Origin: Alsobacter soli
GTDB taxonomy: Bacteria; Pseudomonadota; Alphaproteobacteria; Rhizobiales; Beijerinckiaceae
Assembly: GCF_003004785.1 (NCBI RefSeq)
Contig: NZ_PVZS01000019.1
Span: forward strand, 1-64,000
Direction: 5' to 3'
Length of the DNA stretch: 64,000 nucleotides
The translations under genes and the position numbers were made by a program. Shown in pieces: positions 55,583 through 63,998 of the stretch; the stretch's first letter is position 1; each line of letters begins with the position of its first letter. The notes under the pieces are model-generated. The model was given only the letters and a program-made list of their open reading frames with translations. It did no database searches and was not told the origin of the DNA.

Positions 55583-56122
55583 TCAGGCGTCCGCGGCCTT
55601 GAAGAGGCCGACCCGCAGGTCCTTGGCCTCGTAGATACGGCGGCCGTCCGCCTCCAGCCAGCCGTCGGCCACGCCGAGGACGAGCTTGGAGCGGAACACG
55701 CGCTTCAGGTCCACGCCGTAGACCACCTTCTTGACGCTCGGAAGCACCTGGTCGGCGAACTTCACCTCGCCCACGCCCAGCGCCCGCCCGCGGCCTTCCG
55801 CGCCGGTCCAGCCGAGGAAAAAGCCGCACAGCTGCCAGAGCGCGTCCAGGCCCAGGCAGCCCGGCATCACCGGGTCGCCCTTGAAGTGGCACGGGAAGAA
55901 CCAGAGGTCGGGACGAATCTCGAGTTCCGCGCGGACGAAGCCCTTGCCGTTCGGGCCGCCCGTCTCGCTGATTTCCGAGATGCGGTCGAACATCAGCATC
56001 GGGGGAAGCGGCAGCTGGGCGTTGCCAGGTCCGAACATCTCGCCGCGTCCGCAGGCGAGAAGGTCCTCGTATTCGTAGCTCGACCGCTGCTGCATGTCCC
56101 CGAAGGGCTCCGTTCCCGTCAT
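55583..56122 (-). CDS. fabA: Bifunctional 3-hydroxydecanoyl-ACP dehydratase/isomerase FabA
   Basis: A 179-residue dehydratase that also isomerises trans-2- to cis-3-decenoyl-ACP. The catalytic H79 lies in [17 protein letters not shown], and D93 lies in L-D-A-L-W-Q. Both are in the positions of the E. coli enzyme allowing for a nine-residue N-terminal difference. It is the first gene of fabA-fabB-fabI and is divergent from irr. Confidence 0.97.
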   Translation of the reverse strand: MTGTEPFGDMQQRSSYEYEDLLACGRGEMFGPGNAQLPLPPMLMFDRISEISETGGPNGKGFVRAELEIRPDLWFFPCHFKGDPVMPGCLGLDALWQLCGFFLGWTGAEGRGRALGVGEVKFADQVLPSVKKVVYGVDLKRVFRSKLVLGVADGWLEADGRRIYEAKDLRVGLFKAADA

Positions 56123-56318
56123 GAAAAAGGAGGGCGGCGCCCTGCGGCGCGCCCGTTTGCGGGAGCGTTGGTATCACAGAGGCCTGAACATCGAAAGCCG
56201 GAACCGCCTTTCCGGTTCACCCCGTCCGATGTCTTTCGACTAGGCATTTCCCACGGGTTGCAGCGCTCCCCTGGCGTTCCTATGATAATGATACGCAACA
56301 GCAGACAGCTCTCACCTG
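56123..56318. promoter_or_regulatory. Divergent fabA/irr promoter region
   Basis: 196 bases between the two start codons. A more AT-rich patch (TATGATAATGATACG at 56281-56295) lies just before irr and could be its -10 region. I could not see a clear iron control element. Confidence 0.35.
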
Positions 56319-56849
56319 ATGACGGAACTGAACCGATCCGCCTCCCGCCCGGGCGTCACCACCATCGTGCAGCCGCGCGCCCCGCAGGCCGGGGCGCTCT
56401 CTGGCGTCGCGCCGGGCTGGCCGAACCAGAGCGGATGCCTGTTCCATGACCTGCGCGGCAAGCTGCGCCAGGCGGGGCTGCGCCCGACCCGGCAGCGGGT
56501 CGGCCTCGGGTGGCTGCTGTTTTCGAAGGGCGACCGCCATCTCACGGCCGAGCAACTGTACGAGGAGGCCACCAAGGCCCGCGTGCCGGTCTCGCTGGCG
56601 ACGATCTACAACACCCTTCACCAGTTCACGGAAGCGGGCCTGCTGCGCGAGGTCGCGGTCGAGGGCGCCAAGACCTACTTCGACACGAACGTCAGCAACC
56701 ACCATCACTTTTTCGTGGAAGGCGAGAACACCCTCCACGACATCGAAGGCGACCAGGTCAAGGTCGCCTCCCTGCCCGAGCCTCCGGAAGGCATGGAGAT
56801 CGCCCGCGTGGACGTGATCGTGCGCCTGCGCAAGAAGAAGGCCCGCTGA
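56319..56849 (+). CDS. irr: Iron response regulator Irr (Fur family)
   Basis: A 176-residue Fur-family repressor that links haem level to iron homeostasis in Hyphomicrobiales. The winged helix (about 48-110) is nearly identical in pattern to Irr (G-L-R-P-T-R-Q-R ... L-T-A-E-Q-L-Y ... Y-N-T-L-H-Q-F-T-E-A-G-L-L-R-E-V). The histidine-rich haem site H128-H129-H130 is present. An N-terminal G-C-L-F-H-D-L at 39-45 resembles the Bradyrhizobium haem regulatory motif G-C-P-W-H-D, but Pro is replaced by Leu. irr divergent from fabA is a conserved arrangement. Confidence 0.93.
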   Translation: MTELNRSASRPGVTTIVQPRAPQAGALSGVAPGWPNQSGCLFHDLRGKLRQAGLRPTRQRVGLGWLLFSKGDRHLTAEQLYEEATKARVPVSLATIYNTLHQFTEAGLLREVAVEGAKTYFDTNVSNHHHFFVEGENTLHDIEGDQVKVASLPEPPEGMEIARVDVIVRLRKKKAR

Positions 56850-56874
56850 TCGGGCTCCAAGATGCTGTCTTGAT

Positions 56875-56899
56875 CGGCCGGGCCATTCCCGGCCGTTTT
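56875..56899. terminator. Terminator of irr
   Basis: An eight-base-pair stem (56875-56882 with 56888-56895), a five-base loop and TTTT. It lies 25 bases after irr and 17 bases before the end of the convergent SH3 gene. Confidence 0.82.
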
Positions 56900-56916
56900 G
56901 CTGTTCGCCTAGGCGC

Positions 56917-57450
56917 TCACTCCACCTTCTCGCTGGGGTAGACTCCCCAGAGCTTGTCCTGCGGCAGCCAGCCGTCGAAGCCCTGGCCGATCAGCCGGCA
57001 CCAGCGCCCGTCACAGCTCTTCAGGTTCGCGAGCACGCCGGGCTGCAGCTGTGCGACCACGGCCGACTTGGCGTCCGGCTTGTCGTAGAGGGGCAGGGGT
57101 CCCTGCTTCCACCAGGGCGCCACCAGGCCCGTGCGACGCCCGGAGAGGAGGCTGTGCAGCACCCACCCTTCGGCGCCCTCGGAATCGCGGATACGCCGCC
57201 ATGTCTCCGATTCGGCCGTGATCTCGACGGGCAGCCCGGCCCGCTGGAACACCCAGCTGGTTCGATGGTCCTTGGAGGGGCCCTCGCGCAGGTTCACCCG
57301 GTCGGACTTGAGGCTGACGAAGCGTGGCACGGGCAGGCCCGAAGCGCTTCCGAGGATGGTGCCGTCGGCGGCCTTCGCGCCCAGCGTGAGCAGGCAGGAG
57401 AAGGCCAGGACGAGGCCCCGGAGGGAGACGAAGGGAGAAGACGCGCGCAT
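56917..57450 (-). CDS. Periplasmic SH3-domain protein
   Basis: A 177-residue secreted protein with a signal peptide (about 1-28, cleavage after A-K-A). Two bacterial SH3-like domains (about 42-105 and 112-172) follow. Each has an L-R-x-G-P/L-Y-D-K-P start and a W-C/G-W-V/L core (E-G-W-V-L-H, R-W-C-R-L, D-G-W-L-P). Such proteins often bind peptidoglycan or act in envelope maintenance, and no enzyme domain is attached. It is divergent from the dehydrogenase gene with about 190 bases between starts. Confidence 0.85.
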   Translation of the reverse strand: MRASSPFVSLRGLVLAFSCLLTLGAKAADGTILGSASGLPVPRFVSLKSDRVNLREGPSKDHRTSWVFQRAGLPVEITAESETWRRIRDSEGAEGWVLHSLLSGRRTGLVAPWWKQGPLPLYDKPDAKSAVVAQLQPGVLANLKSCDGRWCRLIGQGFDGWLPQDKLWGVYPSEKVE

Positions 57451-57641
57451 GTGTTAAGCCGCTCGGTCTCAATCTTTTGTCCCGGCTGGCGGGAATTGTC
57501 TTTCCCTAAGCGTCTCGCTAGACAGAGAGGAGGCCTCGGCGGCGCATCGGGGTGGTTCGGTTGTCCCCCCGGCGTCGTTAACGGATGATGAAGATGCCCG
57601 CTCTGGTTGGTGCGGGCCGTGCGGGTGGGGGTAACGTCGGT

Positions 57642-58637
57642 ATGAGCAAGAAGAAGCCGCTCGTCGTCGTGACGCGAAAGCTTCCCGACGTCGTCGAAAC
57701 GCGGATGCGCGAACTCTTCGACGCTCGCCTGAACGTCAACGACGCCCCGATGTCGCCCGGCGAACTTGTCGAGGCGGTGAAGACCGCGGACGTCCTCGTC
57801 CCCACCATCACGGACAAGATCGACTCGTCCCTGCTGGCCCAGGCCGGCGAGAACCTCCGGCTCATCGCCAACTTCGGAAACGGCGTCGACAACATCGACG
57901 TCCAGACGGCGCTGTCGCGCGGCATCACGGTCACCAATACGCCCGGCGTCCTCACCGAGGACACCGCCGACATGTGCATGGCGCTGATCCTCGCGGTCGC
58001 CCGGCGGGTGGCCGAGGGCGCGCGTGTGATCCCGGAGGAGACCTGGAACGGCTGGTCGCCGACCTGGATGCTGGGTCACCGCATCACGGGCAAGCGCCTG
58101 GGCATCGTCGGCATGGGCCGCATCGGCCAGGCGCTGGCGCGCCGCGCCAAGGCGTTCGGCCTGCAGGTGCACTACCACAACCGCCGCCGCGTCTCGCCCG
58201 CCATCGAGGAGGCGCTCGAGGCCACCTACTGGGACTCGCTCGACCAGATGCTGGCCCGCATGGACGTGGTCTCGGTCAACTGCCCCCACACGCCCGCGAC
58301 CTACCACCTGCTCTCGGCGCGCCGCCTGAAGCTGATGAAGCCCGACTCCATCCTGGTGAACACGGCCCGCGGCGAGATCATCGACGAGAACGCGCTGACC
58401 CGGATGCTGGAGGCCAACGAGATCGCCGGCGCGGGCCTCGACGTGTTCGAGCACGAGCCCGCCATTTCGCCCCGCATGCTCAAGCTGGCCCGCCAGCACC
58501 GCATCGTGGTGCTGCCCCACATGGGCTCGGCCACCATCGAGGGCCGCATCGACATGGGCGAGAAGGTCATCGTCAACATCAAGACCTTCATGGACGGCCA
58601 CCGCCCGCCGGACCGCGTCCTGCCCTCGATGCTCTGA
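57642..58637 (+). CDS. D-2-hydroxyacid dehydrogenase (glyoxylate reductase-like)
   Basis: A 331-residue NAD(P)-dependent dehydrogenase. The Rossmann motif G-M-G-R-I-G-Q-A-L lies near residues 155-163. The catalytic Arg is in N-T-A-R-G-E, the Glu follows in the D-V-F-E-H-E-P segment, and the catalytic base is His in L-P-H-M-G-S-A-T. The family normally reduces glyoxylate or hydroxypyruvate. The ATG at 57642 (M-S-K-K-K-P-L-V-V-V-T) was chosen because close relatives begin there. A pair of upstream ATGs at 57585 and 57588 would add a Gly-rich leader. Confidence 0.9.
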   Translation: MSKKKPLVVVTRKLPDVVETRMRELFDARLNVNDAPMSPGELVEAVKTADVLVPTITDKIDSSLLAQAGENLRLIANFGNGVDNIDVQTALSRGITVTNTPGVLTEDTADMCMALILAVARRVAEGARVIPEETWNGWSPTWMLGHRITGKRLGIVGMGRIGQALARRAKAFGLQVHYHNRRRVSPAIEEALEATYWDSLDQMLARMDVVSVNCPHTPATYHLLSARRLKLMKPDSILVNTARGEIIDENALTRMLEANEIAGAGLDVFEHEPAISPRMLKLARQHRIVVLPHMGSATIEGRIDMGEKVIVNIKTFMDGHRPPDRVLPSML

Positions 58638-58742
58638 AGACGCCGCAAGCGTCATTTGGAGCGACGTCCCGGCCGTCCACGCTTGCGTCGCCTCGCCAAT
58701 GCCCGGGACATACCTGCGGACGACGCGACGAGGTGATTTCGC

Positions 58743-59909
58743 TCAGACGGCCAGCCCCTCGAGCCGGCCCGGCAGTTGCGCGATGGCCTCGCGGTCAGCG
58801 TTCGCGAACGCGACCCGAAGATGCCCGTCCTGGCCCGCCCCGAAGAATCCGCCCGGCAAGGCGAGCACGCCACGCTCCTGCGCCAGCTTGCGCGCCACCG
58901 CGGGGGCGGCGACGCCCGCGAACGGGTGCGCCACATAGGCGAAATAGGCCCCGATCGAGTCCACCCGCCACCCCGGCAATCTCTGGAACGCCGCCCGGAA
59001 CGCGTCGGCGCGGGCAGTGATCTCCAGCCGGTTCGCTTCCCGCCACTCAGCCAAGGCCGGGATGGCCCAGGCGAGCGCCGTCTGCCCCGCCCGGGCAGGG
59101 CAGATCTGGATGCAGTCCAGCACCTTGCCGATCTCGGCGATCACGCCTTCGGCGGCCGTCACCGCGCCCAGCCGGTGCCCCGGGATGCAGTAGGACTTTG
59201 AGAAGCTGTAGAGCCCGATCACGGTGTCGCGCCATTGCGGGTCGGCGAACAACCCGTGCGGGCGGCCGGGCGTCTGGAGGAAGTCCCGGTAGGTCTCGTC
59301 CACGACGAGCCAGATGCCCCGCCGGCGGCACAGCGCCGCGAAGCGCTCAAGCGTCTCCGGCGGATACACCGCCCCGGTGGGGTTGTTGGGCGTGATCAGC
59401 AGGATGGCTTTGACGCGACCGTCGATGAGGGCTTCGGCCGCCTCGGGGTCCGGAACGAACCCCGCTTCCGCCGCGCAGGGCAGGGGCCGGGCCTCGACGC
59501 CCAGCATCCGGCACGTCATCTCGTGGTTGAAGTACCACGGCGAGGGCAGCAGCACGGCGTCGCCGGCCTTGGCCAGCGCCATGAGGGCGATCACGAAGGC
59601 CTGGTTGCAACCCGCCGTGATGGCGGTCTCCGTCGGGCGGATCGCCGCGCCGTACAGCTCGGATTGGTGGGCCGCGTAGGCCTCGCGCAGCTCCATGTCA
59701 CCGAAGATCGAGCCGTAGCCGGCCGACCGCACATCCCCCGCCGTAGCGGCCAGGCGGGCCAGCATCTCGGGGTGAGGCGGGTAGCCCGGAACAGCCTGCG
59801 AAAGGTCGATCAACGGGCCGCGGGCGCCCTCATACGCCCGGGCCCATGCCTGGGCCTCAGGAATGGGAGGCGTTCCGGTGTCGACCAGATTCGGATTGAG
59901 GGCAGGCAT
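58743..59909 (-). CDS. PLP-dependent class I/II aminotransferase
   Basis: A 388-residue fold-type I aminotransferase. It has G-Y-x-x-I-F-G near the N-terminal substrate loop, T-A-G-C-N-Q-A for PLP phosphate, N-N-P-T-G-A-V with the conserved Asn, D-E-T-Y near 200, the PLP Lys in S-F-S-K-S-Y and the carboxylate-binding Arg in L-R-V-A-F-A. The ATG at 59909 is used, with AGGA eight bases upstream, and the frame extends to 59948. The substrate is unknown. It is divergent from the ureohydrolase gene with 101 bases between them, so the two could serve one amino-acid or guanidine pathway. Confidence 0.9.
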   Translation of the reverse strand: MPALNPNLVDTGTPPIPEAQAWARAYEGARGPLIDLSQAVPGYPPHPEMLARLAATAGDVRSAGYGSIFGDMELREAYAAHQSELYGAAIRPTETAITAGCNQAFVIALMALAKAGDAVLLPSPWYFNHEMTCRMLGVEARPLPCAAEAGFVPDPEAAEALIDGRVKAILLITPNNPTGAVYPPETLERFAALCRRRGIWLVVDETYRDFLQTPGRPHGLFADPQWRDTVIGLYSFSKSYCIPGHRLGAVTAAEGVIAEIGKVLDCIQICPARAGQTALAWAIPALAEWREANRLEITARADAFRAAFQRLPGWRVDSIGAYFAYVAHPFAGVAAPAVARKLAQERGVLALPGGFFGAGQDGHLRVAFANADREAIAQLPGRLEGLAV

Positions 59910-60010
59910 GAGTCGGTCCTGAGCGCGGCCTTGCGCCCGCGCCCCCATTCCTACAGGCTTCGCCGCGACGGTCCAGCATATCGCGCCGGTTCCGCGCGAA
60001 GCGGCAGGAG

Positions 60011-61069
60011 ATGAGATCCTTGAACGACGAAAAGCTGAACGCCCTTCGTGAGAAATACGGCGCGGCCCGGGGCGGGGACATCTACGATCCCGAATTCGCC
60101 AAGGTGGCGGCCGGCCAATTCCAGGGTGACCGCCGCAAATGGCCTTTCGCCGACCCGGCGACCTTCATGGGCGCGCCCTTCCGGCCGCAGGCGCTCGACG
60201 AGAACTTCGCCGGCCTGGACGTCGCGGTGGTGGGCGTCCCCATGGACCTCGGCGTCACCAACCGGGCGGGCGCCCGCCTCGGCCCGCGCGCCGTGCGCGC
60301 CGTCGAGCGAATCGGGCCTTTCGAGCACGTCCTGCGCCGCGCGCCCTTGCAGCGCCTCCGGGTCGCCGACGTGGGCGACGTGCCGTTCCGCAGCCGCTAC
60401 AGCCTCGAGAGCTGCCACGAGGACATCGCAGCCTACTACAGCAAGATCGTGGAGGCGGGCGTGATCCCGCTCTCCGTGGGGGGCGACCACTCGATCAGCC
60501 AGTCCATCCTCAAGGCCGTGGGCCGCGGCCGGCCTGTCGGCATGGTCCACATCGACGCGCATGCGGATACGTCCGGCCCCTACGAGGGCTCCAAGTTCCA
60601 CCATGGCGGCCCTTTCCGCCAGGCGGTGCTGGACGGCGTGCTCGACCCCGAGCGCGTCATCCAGATCGGCATCCGGGGCGGCGCGGAGTACCTGTGGGAG
60701 TTCTCCTTCGACTCCGGCATGACCGTGATCCACGCGGAGGAGTTCGCCGCCATGGGACCTGAGGCGGTGATCGCCAAGGCCCGCGAAGTGGTCGGCGACG
60801 GCCCGACCTACGTCAGCTTCGACGTGGACAGCCTCGATCCGGCCTTCGCCCCCGGCACCGGGACGCCCGAAGTGGGCGGCCTGACGCCGCGCGAGGCGTT
60901 GCAGGTGCTGCGGGGGCTCAAGGGGATCGATGTGGTCGGAGGCGACGTGGTCGAGGTCGCGCCTCAGTACGACGGCACCACCAACACCGCCCATGCGGGC
61001 GCGCAGGTGCTCTTCACCATCCTGTCGCTCATCGACATTGCGCACGAGGCGCGGCAAGCGCGCCGGTGA
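60011..61069 (+). CDS. speB: Ureohydrolase of the agmatinase family
   Basis: A 352-residue manganese enzyme that hydrolyses a guanidino compound to urea. All metal-site motifs are present: G-G-D-H-S-I, H-I-D-A-H-A-D-T and S-F-D-V-D-S-L-D-P-A-F-A-P-G-T-G-T-P-E. It is longer than classical agmatinase (about 305 residues) by an N-terminal extension of some 45 residues, as seen in guanidinobutyrase, guanidinopropionase and guanidinase. Agmatine is therefore only one candidate substrate and the symbol is provisional. Confidence 0.87.
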   Translation: MRSLNDEKLNALREKYGAARGGDIYDPEFAKVAAGQFQGDRRKWPFADPATFMGAPFRPQALDENFAGLDVAVVGVPMDLGVTNRAGARLGPRAVRAVERIGPFEHVLRRAPLQRLRVADVGDVPFRSRYSLESCHEDIAAYYSKIVEAGVIPLSVGGDHSISQSILKAVGRGRPVGMVHIDAHADTSGPYEGSKFHHGGPFRQAVLDGVLDPERVIQIGIRGGAEYLWEFSFDSGMTVIHAEEFAAMGPEAVIAKAREVVGDGPTYVSFDVDSLDPAFAPGTGTPEVGGLTPREALQVLRGLKGIDVVGGDVVEVAPQYDGTTNTAHAGAQVLFTILSLIDIAHEARQARR

Positions 61070-61160
61070 CGCGACCGTGCCATGCGCGGCGCGATCTTCT
61101 GCGCCGCAGCATCGGCCTTATCTTCGCGACCTCCCCGACCTTGAACCGGGTTTCTGAACC

Positions 61161-62270
61161 ATGTCTCTGCTTTTCTCTCCCCTTGCGCTTGGGAACGTCG
61201 AACTGCCGAACCGCATCGCGATCGCGCCCATGTGCCAGTATTCGGCCATGGATGGTTGCGCCAGCGACTGGCACCTCCAGCACTGGATGAACCTCGCCAT
61301 GTCCGGCGCGGGCCTCGTCACCATCGAGGCGACAGCCGTGGAGCGCCACGGACGCATCACCCATGGCGACCTCGGCCTCTACTCCGACGATAACGAGCGC
61401 ACGATGGCCCGCGCCTTGGCCGCCGCTCGGGCCGTCGCTCTTCCCGGGACGAAGTTCGCCGTCCAGCTCGCGCACGCCGGCCGCAAGGCCTCCACCCAGA
61501 TCCCCTGGCAGGGCGGCGGCCCTCTCAAGGCGGACGAGGATCCCTGGCAGACCGTGGCGCCGTCCGCCGTGCCCTTCGCCGAAGGCTGGCACGTGCCGAA
61601 GGCCGCCGACGCCCATGACCTCGACCGCATCGAGGCCGCCTTCGTGCAGGCCGCGAAGCGCACGGCCCGGCTCGGCATCGAGGTCATCGAGCTTCATTTC
61701 GCCCATGGCTACCTGGGCCACGAGTTCCAGTCGCCCTTCTCCAACCAGCGCACGGACGCCTACGGCGGCACGCCGGAGAAGCGCCGCGCCTTCCTGCTGC
61801 GCATCGCCAAGGCCGTGAAGGCGGTCGTGCCGGACACGATGGCGGTCGGCGCCCGCATCACCGGCTCAGACTGGGCTGAGGGGGGCGTCACGCCGGACGA
61901 TGCGGCGGCGCTCGCCTCCGAGCTCAAGGCGCTCGGCCTCGTGTTCGTGGACGTCACCTCCGGCGGCAACGTGTCGACGGCCCGGATCGCGGTCGGCCCC
62001 GGCTACCAGGTGCCCTTCGCCGCCGAGGTCAAGAAGCGCTCGGGCGTCACCACCCGGGCCGTTGGCATGATCGCCACGGCCCAGCAGGCGGAGGAGATCC
62101 TCCAGAGCGGCGCGGCCGACCAGATCGCCATCGCCCGCGCCGTGCTGGACAACCCGCGCTGGGGCTGGCACGCCGCCGAGGCGCTCGGCGCCGAGCTGGC
62201 GCTTCCGCCGCAATACCTGCGCGCGGGCGCGAAGCTGTGGCCCGGCGCGAAGCTCGCCCGTCCCGCCTGA
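61161..62270 (+). CDS. NADH:flavin oxidoreductase, old yellow enzyme (YqjM-type)
   Basis: A 369-residue FMN-dependent ene-reductase with a TIM barrel. It shows the YqjM-class A-P-M-C-Q-Y-S start with the redox-tuning Cys at residue 24, Q-L-A-H-A-G-R-K near 109-116, the substrate-binding H-x-A-H-G-Y-L (H-F-A-H-G-Y-L) and the phosphate-binding G-M-I-A-T and A-R-A-V-L-D-N-P near the C-terminus. Such enzymes reduce activated alkenes, often in stress or xenobiotic responses. It is 91 bases after the ureohydrolase gene, probably as a separate unit. Confidence 0.93.
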   Translation: MSLLFSPLALGNVELPNRIAIAPMCQYSAMDGCASDWHLQHWMNLAMSGAGLVTIEATAVERHGRITHGDLGLYSDDNERTMARALAAARAVALPGTKFAVQLAHAGRKASTQIPWQGGGPLKADEDPWQTVAPSAVPFAEGWHVPKAADAHDLDRIEAAFVQAAKRTARLGIEVIELHFAHGYLGHEFQSPFSNQRTDAYGGTPEKRRAFLLRIAKAVKAVVPDTMAVGARITGSDWAEGGVTPDDAAALASELKALGLVFVDVTSGGNVSTARIAVGPGYQVPFAAEVKKRSGVTTRAVGMIATAQQAEEILQSGAADQIAIARAVLDNPRWGWHAAEALGAELALPPQYLRAGAKLWPGAKLARPA

Positions 62271-62418
62271 GAGCCCTGAGCGACCCGGCCGGTCACACGG
62301 GCCGGCCGGTCACCCCCTGCTCATCGCGCAGATTGAAAAGAAGCAACTCGAAGTTGCAGAGCGGCTGCTATAGGAAGCAGCGGCCGGCGCCCGCCGAGCT
62401 CGGGCTTCAGGAGCACCG

Positions 62419-62796
62419 ATGTCCTTCGATCGCTCGCAGCCGGTGCTGGTTATCGACGACAGTCCGGTCATGACGCGCATCCTGCGCGAACTGCTGCGCC
62501 AGATCGGCTTCCGGGACGTGGATATCGCGAACGCTCCGCAGGCCGGGCTGGCGAAGCTGGTCGAGCGCCGCTACGGCCTGGTCATCTGCGACTGGTTCAT
62601 GCCCCCGTATACCGGGGCTGACCTGAAGGCGGCCATGCGGCAGCGGGCCGATCTCGCCACCATTCCGGTGCTTCTGATCACCGCTCAGGCCGACAAGGTC
62701 GACGCCGGCCGCTCCGGGGTGGACCTGGAGAGCATGGCGGTGAAGCCCTTCAACGCCGCCACGCTCGCGGCCAAGATCGACGCGCTCGCGCCCTGA
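62419..62796 (+). CDS. Single-domain response regulator (CheY-like)
   Basis: A 125-residue stand-alone receiver. The acidic pair D13-D14 (V-I-D-D-S), the acceptor Asp in V-I-C-D-W-F-M-P-P near residue 53, Thr in L-I-T-A near 82 and the Lys in A-V-K-P-F near 108 are all present, so it should be phosphorylated. There is no output domain. The D-W-x-M-P pattern is CheY-like. It could act as a motor-type effector or phosphate sink for a kinase encoded elsewhere, and the kinases near the left end of the window are candidates only by family. Confidence 0.9.
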   Translation: MSFDRSQPVLVIDDSPVMTRILRELLRQIGFRDVDIANAPQAGLAKLVERRYGLVICDWFMPPYTGADLKAAMRQRADLATIPVLLITAQADKVDAGRSGVDLESMAVKPFNAATLAAKIDALAP

Positions 62797-62811
62797 GCGC
62801 GGGGCGCTCAG
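62793..62811. other. Hairpin spanning both stop codons of convergent genes
   Basis: CTGAGCGC (62793-62800) pairs with GCGCTCAG (62804-62811) across a three-base loop. It includes the TGA of the receiver gene and the stop of the MFS gene. No T run follows. It may act as a compact bidirectional transcription barrier. Confidence 0.4.
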
Positions 62812-63998
62812 CCCAGCTCGCGCAGGTCCGCACGCTTCAGCATCACCCCGGCCATAAGCCCCGCCGCGGCGAGCACGAGCGCGCACAGCGCCGTGGCCGG
62901 CTTCGCCCCGACGGCGTGGTAGCCGGCCCCGAACAGGGGCGGCGCCAGCGCCTGGCCGATGAAGAAGAAAAACGCATGCAGCGCGATGGCGGAGCCGCGG
63001 GCCGTGGGGGCAAGCTCGGTCGCCCGGTTCTGGAGCGAGTTGTGCAGCATGAAGAAGCCGAAGCCCACGGCCGTGAAGCACGCCAGCAAGCCGGTCCAGT
63101 GGCCCGCATAGCCGACCCCAAGCAGGCCGGCTGCCCCGAGCAGGCCGCCGGCCCGCATCAGCCCGTACACGGGAAAACGCCGGAGCAGGAACGGCACGGA
63201 CAGGGAGAACAGCACGCCGCCGATCCCGATTCCCGCGATGGAGAGGCCTGCCTCCGTCGCGCCGCCGCCGCCACGGGCCTGCAGCAGCTCCGGCACGAAT
63301 GGCAGAAGGCCGTAGATGGCCACCCCTTCGGCGAACACCGCCCCATAGCAGACCTTGGCGCGGGGGTTCGAGAACACCAGCCGATAGCGCTCCGCCGCGT
63401 CTGAGAGGCTGAACCGCCCCGGATGGGCGGCCAGCCCATGCGCGGGCAGGCCCAGGAAGGCGCCCACCAGCGCCAGGAAGGCCGCGCCCGCCGTGAGCCC
63501 CATGGCGCCTCGCCAGCCGACCCAGTCCGCCATGGCGCCAGACGCCGTCACGCCCACGAGCTGGCCGATCAGCGCGGCCGCGAGAAAGCGCGAGATCGCG
63601 ACCTGCCGGCGCTCGAACGGGAAGGAGTCGCCCACCATGGCGAGCGCCAGCGGGATCACGCCGCCCGCCGCAAGGCCGGCCACGACGCGGCTGGCGAACA
63701 GCAGCTCGAGCGTGTGCGCGAAGCATCCGGCCCCAAGCGCCAGCGCGAAGATCACCACGCAGACCCGCAGCACCGTCGCCTTGCTGAACGCGTCCCCGAG
63801 CGGCCCGAGCACGGGCTGCCCGAGCCCATAAGGGAGAGCGTAGCAGGAGGAGAGCAGGGCCACCGTGGCCACCGGGGCCCCGAACGAGCCCGCGATCGCG
63901 TTGACCATGGGATCGGTGGAGCGCGCCGCGAACGAGCTTGCGAAGCCGCACAGGCCGAGGATGGCGAGCAGCTGGGTTTCACGCCTGGCGTCGAGCAT
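62808..63998 (-). CDS. Major facilitator superfamily transporter
   Basis: A 396-residue membrane protein with about 12 hydrophobic segments in two halves. The MFS loop 2-3 motif appears as G-Q-P-V-L-G-P-L-G-D-A-F-S-K near residues 59-72, and R-V-V-A-G-L-A-A-G-G lies in TM4. It resembles the drug/arabinose efflux (AraJ/MdfA-like) branch by length and pattern, but the substrate is unknown. The ATG at 63998 is two bases from the window edge, so a longer N-terminus upstream cannot be excluded. Confidence 0.87.
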   Translation of the reverse strand: MLDARRETQLLAILGLCGFASSFAARSTDPMVNAIAGSFGAPVATVALLSSCYALPYGLGQPVLGPLGDAFSKATVLRVCVVIFALALGAGCFAHTLELLFASRVVAGLAAGGVIPLALAMVGDSFPFERRQVAISRFLAAALIGQLVGVTASGAMADWVGWRGAMGLTAGAAFLALVGAFLGLPAHGLAAHPGRFSLSDAAERYRLVFSNPRAKVCYGAVFAEGVAIYGLLPFVPELLQARGGGGATEAGLSIAGIGIGGVLFSLSVPFLLRRFPVYGLMRAGGLLGAAGLLGVGYAGHWTGLLACFTAVGFGFFMLHNSLQNRATELAPTARGSAIALHAFFFFIGQALAPPLFGAGYHAVGAKPATALCALVLAAAGLMAGVMLKRADLRELG

